Shown here: positions 34,427-40,761 of the stretch, in pieces | Numbering within the stretch: position 1 is the first letter of the stretch | Layout of the letters: the number at the start of each line of letters is the position of its first letter | From: Sediminicola sp040566555 | GTDB taxonomy: Bacteria; Bacteroidota; Bacteroidia; Flavobacteriales; Flavobacteriaceae | Length of the DNA: 64,000 nucleotides | Reading direction: 5' to 3' | Assembly: GCF_040566555.1 (NCBI RefSeq) | Contig: NZ_JBEWYP010000001.1 | Coordinates: 558,001 to 622,000, forward strand | Made by a program: the position numbers and the translations under genes | The notes under the pieces: generated by a model | Told to the model about the DNA's origin: nothing | Databases searched by the model: none | What the model saw: only the letters and a program-made list of their open reading frames with translations

Positions 34427-36832
34427 ATGAATATTAAGGAATTCAGTACCATAGGCATCGAGGATATTGCCCTTGTAGGGGGTAAAAATGCCTCTTTGGG
34501 AGAAATGTACAATCAATTGACGTCTAAAGGGGTTCGTGTGCCCAATGGCTTTGCCACTACTTCAATGGCCTTTTGGCGATTTCTGGACGAAAACAAGATC
34601 AGGCAAGCCTTGGAAAACCTGATGGCACAGTTGGACAGGACCAAATTCTCCAACTTGGACCTCATAGGAAAAAAAGCCAGGGGCCTTATTTTAGAAGGGA
34701 CAATATCCAACGAATTATATAAGGACATCGCCAGTGCCTATGAAAAGCTGAGCGGGGATTCCCCTAGGGCGGTTGCCGTACGAAGCAGCGCTACCGCCGA
34801 AGATCTTCCCGATGCCAGTTTTGCCGGACAGCATGAGTCTTTTTTGAATGTAAAAGGCGAGAAAAAGGTGGTAGAAGCGGTAAAGAGATGTTTTGCCTCC
34901 CTCTATACCGATCGCGCCATAAAATATAGGGAAGACCAAGGGTTCAACCATCACGACATCGCGCTGTCTGTAGGGGTTCAGCTCATGGTGCGCTCCGATG
35001 TTGGATGCTCGGGCGTGGGGTTCACTATTGAACCGGAATCTGGTTTTGAAAACGCCATGTTGCTCTCAGGAGTTTGGGGCTTGGGAGAAAATATTGTCCA
35101 GGGCGTAATCAACCCCGATGAATTTTATGTCTTCAAGCCTTCCTTGCGCCAAGGCAAATACCCCATCATCCAAAAAAAAATGGGCGATAAAAAACTGACC
35201 ATGACCTATGCCACCACAATTGACCCGGCAACCACTGTCAATCGGCATACCTCTTATGACAAAAGATCGCAATTTGTATTGACCGATACCGAGATCATTG
35301 CACTGGCCAAATGGTCCTTATTGATAGAGGAGCACTATAACAAACCTATGGATATTGAATGGGCCAAGGACGGACAGACCGAAGAACTTTTTATACTACA
35401 GGCGCGCCCAGAAACCGTGCACCATACAAAAGACAAAAACATCCATATTTCGTACCAGCTGTTAGCAACAGGCAAATTATTGACCCAAGGAAATGCCGTG
35501 GGTTCCATGATCAAAACGGGCACCACCGTCCTTTTAAAATCTCCGAGAAACACGGGACTTTTAGACAAAGACACCATTATTGTGACCGATACCATAACCC
35601 CAGATTGGGATCCCTTACTAAAGCAAGTTGGGGGCATCATAACCAATAAAGGGGGCAGAACCAGTCATGCGGCAATTGTAGCCCGAGAACTGGGAGTGCC
35701 GGCCATCGTGGGTTGTGGGAACGCCACTACCGCCATCTCCAATAACAGCCATATCACCTTGACCTGTGCCCAGGGCAAGACCGGATATATTTATGAAGGG
35801 AAGCTACCTTACAAAGAAACAGAAATCGACTTTTCAAAAATAAAACTTCCCAAAACCGAGGCCAAATTGATCTTGGCAGATCCCGAACTCGCCTTTCCCC
35901 TATCCTTTTATCCCAATAATGGGGTTGGCTTATTGCGGATGGAATTTATCATTACCCATATGGTGAAAATCCACCCAATGGCCTTGGTACGATTTGAAGA
36001 ATTAAAGAAGGGGGCCACCAAAAAAAATATTGAGACGATTACTAAAGGCTACCTCGATAAATCAGAATATTTCATAGATAGTTTGGCACAAGGGATCGGT
36101 ACAATTGCCGCGGCCTTCTACCCAAAAGAAGTGATTGTAAGGTTGAGCGATTTTAAGACCAATGAATATGCGAATCTTTTGGGCGGGAAAGAATTTGAAC
36201 CCCAGGAAGAGAATCCCATGTTGGGCTTTAGGGGAGCCTCCAGGTATTATAGCTCTATGTACAAAGAAGGGTTTGCCCTGGAATGTGCCGCCATTAAAAA
36301 AGTGCGCGAAACCATGGGTCTGAATAACCTAAAAGTTATGGTCCCTTTTTGCAGAACCCTGGAAGAAGGAAAAAAGGTAATTGCGCTTATGGAAGATAAC
36401 GGATTGAAAAGAGGGCATTTGGGGCTCGAAATTTACACCATGGTAGAAATTCCCAGCAATGTGATCCTCGCCGAAGAATTTGCAGCCATTTTCGATGGGT
36501 TTTCCATAGGATCCAATGACCTTACCCAATTGACCTTGGGCATAGATAGGGACTCCGATTTATTGGCGCACCTTTTTGATGAAGACAACCCTGCCGTAAA
36601 AAAGATGATAGCCATGGCCATTGCCGCGGCACGGAAAACAGGTACAAAGATTGGACTATGTGGCCAGGCGCCAAGCGATTTTCCGGAGTTTGCTGCTTTT
36701 TTGGTACAGGAAGGGATCGACAGTATTTCCTTTAATCCGGACGCACTCATACAAGGAATTGAGAACATGAACAAGGCAGAAAAAAGTCAAATGGTAGCTG
36801 ATTTGATGGACAAGACTCCTTTAACACGTTAA
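34427..36832 (+). CDS. ppsA: Phosphoenolpyruvate synthase
   Basis: An 801-residue enzyme of full family length that makes PEP from pyruvate and ATP (with release of AMP and phosphate). The N-terminal ATP-grasp part has GGKNASLGEM and AVRSSATAEDLPDASFAGQHES; the central swivelling domain has the catalytic His in GGRTSHAAIVARELG (His about 414); the C-terminal PEP domain ends with GLCGQAPSD, carrying the active Cys. It lets cells feed gluconeogenesis from C3 acids, for example when sugars are lacking. It leads an operon with the OmpA lipoprotein and a PfkB-type kinase, and has the clearest operator/-7 pair of the plus-strand genes. Confidence 0.96.
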   Translation: MNIKEFSTIGIEDIALVGGKNASLGEMYNQLTSKGVRVPNGFATTSMAFWRFLDENKIRQALENLMAQLDRTKFSNLDLIGKKARGLILEGTISNELYKDIASAYEKLSGDSPRAVAVRSSATAEDLPDASFAGQHESFLNVKGEKKVVEAVKRCFASLYTDRAIKYREDQGFNHHDIALSVGVQLMVRSDVGCSGVGFTIEPESGFENAMLLSGVWGLGENIVQGVINPDEFYVFKPSLRQGKYPIIQKKMGDKKLTMTYATTIDPATTVNRHTSYDKRSQFVLTDTEIIALAKWSLLIEEHYNKPMDIEWAKDGQTEELFILQARPETVHHTKDKNIHISYQLLATGKLLTQGNAVGSMIKTGTTVLLKSPRNTGLLDKDTIIVTDTITPDWDPLLKQVGGIITNKGGRTSHAAIVARELGVPAIVGCGNATTAISNNSHITLTCAQGKTGYIYEGKLPYKETEIDFSKIKLPKTEAKLILADPELAFPLSFYPNNGVGLLRMEFIITHMVKIHPMALVRFEELKKGATKKNIETITKGYLDKSEYFIDSLAQGIGTIAAAFYPKEVIVRLSDFKTNEYANLLGGKEFEPQEENPMLGFRGASRYYSSMYKEGFALECAAIKKVRETMGLNNLKVMVPFCRTLEEGKKVIALMEDNGLKRGHLGLEIYTMVEIPSNVILAEEFAAIFDGFSIGSNDLTQLTLGIDRDSDLLAHLFDEDNPAVKKMIAMAIAAARKTGTKIGLCGQAPSDFPEFAAFLVQEGIDSISFNPDALIQGIENMNKAEKSQMVADLMDKTPLTR

Positions 36833-36895
36833 AAGGGGAAGAAAAATTATATAATCCTAGATGTATTTATACATCAACCCTAAAAACAACCTAAA

Positions 36896-37747
36896 ATGAA
36901 AAATCCAATTTTTATCGTAATAATCCTTGCGCTATTAACCTCCTGTGTGAGCCAAAAGAATTACACCCAGGCGCTTAACAGGGCCGAAGCATGTGAAAAT
37001 GATCTAAAAACCAGTGAGAACGCACGTATGTTGTTAGAGACTAATCTGGCCAATGAGATAAATAAGACCAAGGGCATGGAGCAAGAAATAGCTTATTTCA
37101 AAAGCACCAATACCAATTTATTGGAAAGACTGTCCGACCTATCTGTAGTGAGCAAGTCTGGTGCCGAAAGCATTAAAAAATCTCTGGAAGCTCTTAATGA
37201 GCAAAACAAATATATCAAAGACCTTACCTCGTCCATGCAACGTAAAGATTCCATTAACCTGGTTCTTGTAATGAACCTCAAAAGGTCCCTGGATAATTTT
37301 GACGATGAGGATATCAGCATTGAAGTAAAAAAAGGCGTTGTTTATATATCTATTTCAGACAAGATGCTATTTCGTTCTGGCAGCTATCAAATAAGCAATA
37401 GGGCCGAAGAAGTCATCGGTAAGATCGCCAAGATCATCAACGATCATAATGAATTGGATATCCTGGTAGAAGGACATACGGACAATGTGCCCATAGCCAC
37501 TGAGTGTATGGTGGACAATTGGGATTTAAGTGTAAAAAGGGCAACCTCCATTGTTAGGTTGATGCAATCTAAGTTTGGCGTAAAGCCACAGCGAATGACC
37601 GCGGGGGGGCGATCCGAATTCATCCCTAAGGATACTAACGAATCCGTTAAGGGAAGGGCCTTGAACCGCAGGACAGAAATCATCATTTTACCTAAACTAG
37701 ACCAATTTTTTGAATTGTTGGAGCCGCCTGTAGCTGCGGGAAATTAG
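36896..37747 (+). CDS. OmpA-family lipoprotein
   Basis: A 283-residue protein. Signal peptide with lipobox LLTSC (Cys at 17), then a long coiled coil (about 25-125, with repeated KSLEALNEQNK-type heptads), then an OmpA C-terminal domain (about 150-275) with DILVEGHTDNVP, WDLSVKRA and GRALNRRTEI, which binds peptidoglycan. It would tether the outer membrane to the wall. It follows ppsA by 63 bases; within that gap is a palindrome GATGTAT-TT-ATACATC at 36860-36875. Its presence in a PEP-synthase/PfkB operon is unexplained and may reflect an envelope adjustment during the stress state. Confidence 0.9.
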   Translation: MKNPIFIVIILALLTSCVSQKNYTQALNRAEACENDLKTSENARMLLETNLANEINKTKGMEQEIAYFKSTNTNLLERLSDLSVVSKSGAESIKKSLEALNEQNKYIKDLTSSMQRKDSINLVLVMNLKRSLDNFDDEDISIEVKKGVVYISISDKMLFRSGSYQISNRAEEVIGKIAKIINDHNELDILVEGHTDNVPIATECMVDNWDLSVKRATSIVRLMQSKFGVKPQRMTAGGRSEFIPKDTNESVKGRALNRRTEIIILPKLDQFFELLEPPVAAGN

Positions 37748-37769
37748 TAGTAAGCAGAACAATTAGCCC

Positions 37770-38735
37770 ATGAATAAAATCATCACTCTTACGGTAAACC
37801 CTGTGATAGATAAAACTACCACAGTGGATGGGATGGAACCAAATCGCAAATTGCGCTGTTCCGCCCCCACCTATTTTCCAGGGGGTGGCGGCATCAATGT
37901 CTCAAGGGCCCTACAAAATCTTGGAGGCAGGAGCACTGCCATTTATCTTGCTGGCGGGGCTTCAGGGGTGCATATGCAAAGGTTAATGGAGGTAAGGGGG
38001 ATTGAACAAAAAGTAGTATCCCAAGAAGGCAGAACACGTGAAAATTTATCGGTATCGGATACGAAGCACAAACTACAATACCGCTTTGGCGTACCGGGAG
38101 CTTTTGTGAAGGAAAGGGAATGGAAGGAAAGTTTAAGGCTTCTTGAAACACAATTAAATGATGGTGATTATATAGTGGCCAGTGGTAAATTACCCCCTGG
38201 GGTTCCCACCACTTATTTTGCCCAGGTGGCAGCCATTGCAAATAAAAAAAATGCCCTGCTAATTTTGGACACCAAAGGAGATGAACTAAAAGAGGCCGTA
38301 AAAGCTCCCATCTTTCTTCTTAAGCCCAATTTGGGTGAATTTAGTTCCCTTCTGGACAAATCCTATATCGACTTTTCCGAATTGGAAAATTTGGCCATCC
38401 GTTTTATGGCCACACATTCCTGTCATATCATGGTGGTTTCCATGGGTGCCAAAGGCGCCTTAATGGTTTTTATGGACCAATGTATTTTTATTCCGGCTCC
38501 AATGGTACTTCAGAAAAATAAAATTGGGGCAGGTGATAGCATGGTCGCCGGGATGACCCTTGGCCTTGAAGAGGGTCGGTCATTTTTAGAAATGGCACAA
38601 TATGGGGTAGCCTGTGGCACTGCGGCCACTATGACATCAGATGGGGAGCTGTGCAAAAAAGCAGATGTTGATGCACTCTACTCCTGGGTTAAAAAACACA
38701 CGAAACTGGGCAAAAAAACAAAGGAAAAAAGTTAA
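37770..38735 (+). CDS. PfkB-family phosphofructokinase-like sugar kinase
   Basis: A 321-residue ribokinase-fold kinase. N-terminal TVNPVIDKTT and GGGGINVSRAL (about 39-49) and the C-terminal anion-hole/base motif GAGDSMVAG (about 253-261) match 1-phosphofructokinase/PfkB (minor 6-phosphofructokinase) members. It probably phosphorylates fructose-6-phosphate, fructose-1-phosphate or tagatose-6-phosphate; fructose-specific partner genes are absent. In the mycobacterial DosR regulon a pfkB gene has a like position. It ends the ppsA operon. The strange pairing of a gluconeogenic PEP synthase and a glycolytic kinase suggests flux balancing in starved cells. Confidence 0.9.
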   Translation: MNKIITLTVNPVIDKTTTVDGMEPNRKLRCSAPTYFPGGGGINVSRALQNLGGRSTAIYLAGGASGVHMQRLMEVRGIEQKVVSQEGRTRENLSVSDTKHKLQYRFGVPGAFVKEREWKESLRLLETQLNDGDYIVASGKLPPGVPTTYFAQVAAIANKKNALLILDTKGDELKEAVKAPIFLLKPNLGEFSSLLDKSYIDFSELENLAIRFMATHSCHIMVVSMGAKGALMVFMDQCIFIPAPMVLQKNKIGAGDSMVAGMTLGLEEGRSFLEMAQYGVACGTAATMTSDGELCKKADVDALYSWVKKHTKLGKKTKEKS

Positions 38736-38748
38736 AATATTTTCAAAC

Positions 38749-38791
38749 TGATATAAATCATTTTATCTCATGACTCTATCAAATACTTTAG
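38749..38791 (+). promoter_or_regulatory. CRP-type operator and -7 element of RNA unit 1
   Basis: TGA-TATAAA-TCA (38749-38760), 23 bases, then TACTTTAG (38784-38791) followed by CAC. There is no coding gene downstream before a terminator at 38991. The same TAYTTTAGCAC sequence recurs at the same place in unit 2. Confidence 0.7.
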
Positions 38792-38794
38792 CAC

Positions 38795-38991
38795 TGTTCT
38801 TAAAAATATTGTTTTGAAGGTATTGGCAAAGGTTTTGGGGGAACCCTTTGTCAGTATAACGGAGGATAAAGATATGCTTCACATCTAGTTTATGGTGTTG
38901 GCCCACTCTTAATGGGCGTATGCTTTAAATAGTATTTCCAGCATATCTTTTCCTCCTAAAGATCCGGGATATAAAAATCCCGGTTTCTTTT
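38795..38991 (+). ncRNA. Candidate regulated small RNA, unit 1
   Basis: About 196 bases from the inferred start to a terminator, with no frame longer than a few codons. A hairpin forms at 38827-38850 (CAAAGGTT/AACCCTTTG). The main feature is a long stem: GGAGGA-t-AAAGATATGCT (38861-38878) pairs with AGCATATCTTT-TCCTCC (38940-38956), 17 base pairs with one bulge. It encloses a smaller hairpin GCCCA/TGGGC (38901-38917). The stem masks a GGAGG and presents UCCUCC. Ends with CCGGGAT/ATCCCGG and T tract. Confidence 0.65.
38964..38991 (+). terminator. Terminator of RNA unit 1
   Basis: CCGGGAT and ATCCCGG around ATAAAA, followed by TTTCTTTT. Confidence 0.85.
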
Positions 38992-39015
38992 AATAATTGT
39001 TAAATTTTCGGAAAC

Positions 39016-39058
39016 TGATCTAGGTCATTTCAAATGCCAGTTTTGGTGCTTATTTTAG
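39016..39058 (+). promoter_or_regulatory. CRP-type operator and -7 element of RNA unit 2
   Basis: TGA-TCTAGG-TCA (39016-39027), 23 bases, then TATTTTAG (39051-39058) and CAC. It starts 25 bases after the unit 1 terminator. Confidence 0.7.
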
Positions 39059-39061
39059 CAC

Positions 39062-39279
39062 TTTAATTACAATATAAAATAACACGTTCTTTGATGATAT
39101 AAAGGTAAAGGCGCATTGGTGTAGCAATATACCAAAGCACTTAGGAAGTATGTTACGTCAGTATACCTTGTGGACCACAATTTTACCCAGCGATGGGTAG
39201 TTGAAGGGTTTTACTATAAGTGGTCATTGTTCATACATATCTTCTGGAAACCAGAACATGCAAATGTTCTGGTTTTTTT
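39062..39279 (+). ncRNA. Candidate regulated small RNA, unit 2
   Basis: About 218 bases between the promoter and a terminator. Shares GTCAGTATA with unit 1. Contains TTGGT/ACCAA (39117-39135) and TACCCA-GCGA-TGGGTA (39184-39199), a stem closed by a GNRA loop. A possible 16-codon frame (39150-39200: MLRQYTLWTTILPSDG) with AGGAAGT before its ATG lies across this hairpin, so a peptide-coding role is not excluded. Confidence 0.6.
39251..39279 (+). terminator. Terminator of RNA unit 2
   Basis: CCAGAACAT and ATGTTCTGG around the tetraloop GCAA, then T7. Confidence 0.92.
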
Positions 39280-39282
39280 ATA

Positions 39283-39455
39283 AGACATTGGTCAGGATTT
39301 CTGTAAAGAAAAATGGACCATAGTGAAGCAATAGAAATTGTTGGTTACAACGTATACCTCTGATCCATTTTAGCAATAATTTGGTTTAAAGGATAGATTG
39401 GACACCTACTGATTGATATTCTTCATAGGAAAAAGGAGGCTCTGCCTCCTTTTTC
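39283..39455 (+). ncRNA. Possible third small-RNA unit
   Basis: A third terminator follows without an open reading frame. A near-operator AGA-CATTGG-TCA begins at 39283, right behind the unit 2 terminator, but no -7 element stands at the expected place. AAAATGGA (39310-39317) can pair with TCCATTTT (39364-39371). Weaker than units 1 and 2; it could be read-through or an untranslated region. Confidence 0.35.
39430..39455. terminator. Bidirectional terminator of unit 3 and the 39485 lipoprotein gene
   Basis: AAAAAGGAGGC and GCCTCCTTTTT around TCT, T- and A-tracts on both sides. Confidence 0.9.
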
Positions 39456-39484
39456 TGTTTTAAACTGTTACATTGACCAAGATG

Positions 39485-39958
39485 TCAGTTTTTGGAATCA
39501 AGGAGGCCCGGGTGGTACTCCCTAAGAAAGTGATTGCGGATCGAGTCCATTCTCTTCATAAATTGTTGCATTTCCGGATGGTGCCTTTCCCAATTTCTAA
39601 AAAAATAATCCTCCGAGAAGAAGTCCTTCATCATAAGCGAGTCTGCCTTTGGGAAATACGAAAAATCCCTTCTCAAGGAAGGTGCCTCCATTTCTCCAAA
39701 ATACCGCTTAAAATTATCCATAATACTGTCCAGATTCACCCTTAGCGAATCCCCTGCCCTATTGGAATAGTGCCAGGAGTAGACAGAATCATATTTGATA
39801 AGGTTACCCAATTCATCGTATTCTCGGGTGACATTCCATTGTCCTTTGGGCTTTACAATGGAATCGTTTATTGTCTCTTTTTCGGGATTCTGGTCTTTTT
39901 CCTGCCCCTTACAAGAGCCCAAGGACAGTAAAACCAATAAAACTGCTAACTTTTTCAT
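39485..39958 (-). CDS. Hypothetical lipoprotein
   Basis: A 157-residue protein. The signal peptide MKKLAVLLVLLSLGSC gives a lipid-anchored Cys at residue 16. The rest is highly charged and rich in Trp, Tyr, His and Asp (for example YDSVYSWHYSNRAGDS and FFRNWERHHPEMQQFM), without a known domain. A TGA-N6-TCA sequence lies 33 bases upstream (39991-40002), inside the end of the preceding gene, but lacks a good -7 element at the standard distance. It is 41 bases after the next lipoprotein gene and may be cotranscribed with it. Confidence 0.7.
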   Translation of the reverse strand: MKKLAVLLVLLSLGSCKGQEKDQNPEKETINDSIVKPKGQWNVTREYDELGNLIKYDSVYSWHYSNRAGDSLRVNLDSIMDNFKRYFGEMEAPSLRRDFSYFPKADSLMMKDFFSEDYFFRNWERHHPEMQQFMKRMDSIRNHFLREYHPGLLDSKN

Positions 39959-39990
39959 TCCACAAAAATTTAAATTACACTTTTAATAAA

Positions 39991-40002
39991 TGATCTAAAT
40001 CA
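39991..40002 (-). promoter_or_regulatory. Operator-like palindrome TGA-TCTAAA-TCA without a matching -7 element
   Basis: The palindrome fits the island consensus, but the sequence 23 bases on reads TTTTGTGG, and transcription would start at the gene's own start codon. Possibly a repressor-type or decoy site, or chance. Confidence 0.3.
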
Positions 40003-40380
40003 ATTTCCCCTTGTACTCCTCCTACCAATATTGCTCCTTCCCCTATAAGGATTATCATTATGGTACCTTTGAATATTGTCTCCCCTGAAATTATTGATCC
40101 TTTTATATCTGGTACGACTAAGGTTGATGTTCCTATAACGGAGCGGCAAAACGGAAGCCCTGAGCCAGACCCCAGTATCCCAATAGATATAAGTTCTATC
40201 GTGGAAATCATAGTATATACTGTACTCCGGAAAATAAACATAACGTACCAATTCTACCCTGTTTGGATAAAACCAGGGCGGGGGTGGATGGTTGGGCCTA
40301 GAGGAGATGACCACAGGGCCACAACTTCCCAAAAACATCACTATTACCAAAAGAAATACCCCAGTTTTTGAAATTTTCAT
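40000..40380 (-). CDS. Hypothetical aromatic-rich lipoprotein
   Basis: A 126-residue protein. Lipobox FLGSC (Cys at 20). The mature part has a proline stretch (NHPPPPWFYPN), then Tyr/Trp-rich beta-like strands (VRYVYFPEYSIYYDFHDRTY, IYWDTGVWL), and a basic RGRSNIGRRSTRGN tail. Similar short proteins are spread in Bacteroidota, but I know no function. Its own promoter carries an operator of the island type at 40429-40440, with a leader of about 14 bases. Probably located in the outer membrane or surface. Confidence 0.7.
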   Translation of the reverse strand: MKISKTGVFLLVIVMFLGSCGPVVISSRPNHPPPPWFYPNRVELVRYVYFPEYSIYYDFHDRTYIYWDTGVWLRASVLPLRYRNINLSRTRYKRINNFRGDNIQRYHNDNPYRGRSNIGRRSTRGN

Positions 40381-40397
40381 ACCACTTTATTTAGGCA

Positions 40398-40440
40398 ACA
40401 AAGTAAGCGTTTCATAGAAAATTGTAAATGACTTGGGTCA
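40398..40440 (-). promoter_or_regulatory. CRP-type operator and -7 element of the 40380 lipoprotein gene
   Basis: TGA-CTTGGG-TCA (40429-40440), 23 bases, then minus-strand TACTTTGT (40405 to 40398), which resembles the TACTTTAG of RNA unit 1. Confidence 0.6.
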
Positions 40441-40518
40441 TTCATGGCCCTTGAATGGGAAAACGTTAAATTGCCCTGGGATGCCCCTACCATCTGTACG
40501 CATTGTAGGTGGCACTGC

Positions 40519-40561
40519 TGATAAATGTCATTTTAGAACCATCTCTGGTTTTGTAAATTTA
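40519..40561 (+). promoter_or_regulatory. CRP-type operator and -7 element upstream of the CheB-CheR-PAS gene
   Basis: TGA-TAAATG-TCA (40519-40530), 23 bases, then TAAATTTA (40554-40561). The inferred start, about 40565, gives a leader of nearly 200 bases before ATG 40762; no gene or terminator was seen in it. Confidence 0.6.
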
Positions 40562-40761
40562 GATTGCAAAGTCTTTTAAACAATGTGCTTCACCAAGGAT
40601 CTGACCAAATGGATACATCTTGAAGCAAACCAATTAAAAATCAATATTTGCGCATTAGAGACAACAGAGCGAATCCCAAAAGAAGTGCCCCTTTACTGCA
40701 AATAATTTCAGGGGTTTAATTAACTTTGGAATACGATTTCATTCGATAACCTTTAAAAAAC

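Noticed and set aside
36860..36875. GATGTAT-TT-ATACATC as a promoter operator for the OmpA gene
   Set aside because: It lacks the TGA-N6-TCA spacing and a -7 element; the gene is probably read from the ppsA promoter.
39283..39294. AGA-CATTGG-TCA as a confirmed operator for RNA unit 3
   Set aside because: One half-site mismatch and no -7 element 23 bases on; kept as a possibility only.
39991..40002. TGA-TCTAAA-TCA as a full member of the regulon
   Set aside because: No -7 element at the fixed distance and transcription would begin at the start codon; kept only as a weak site.
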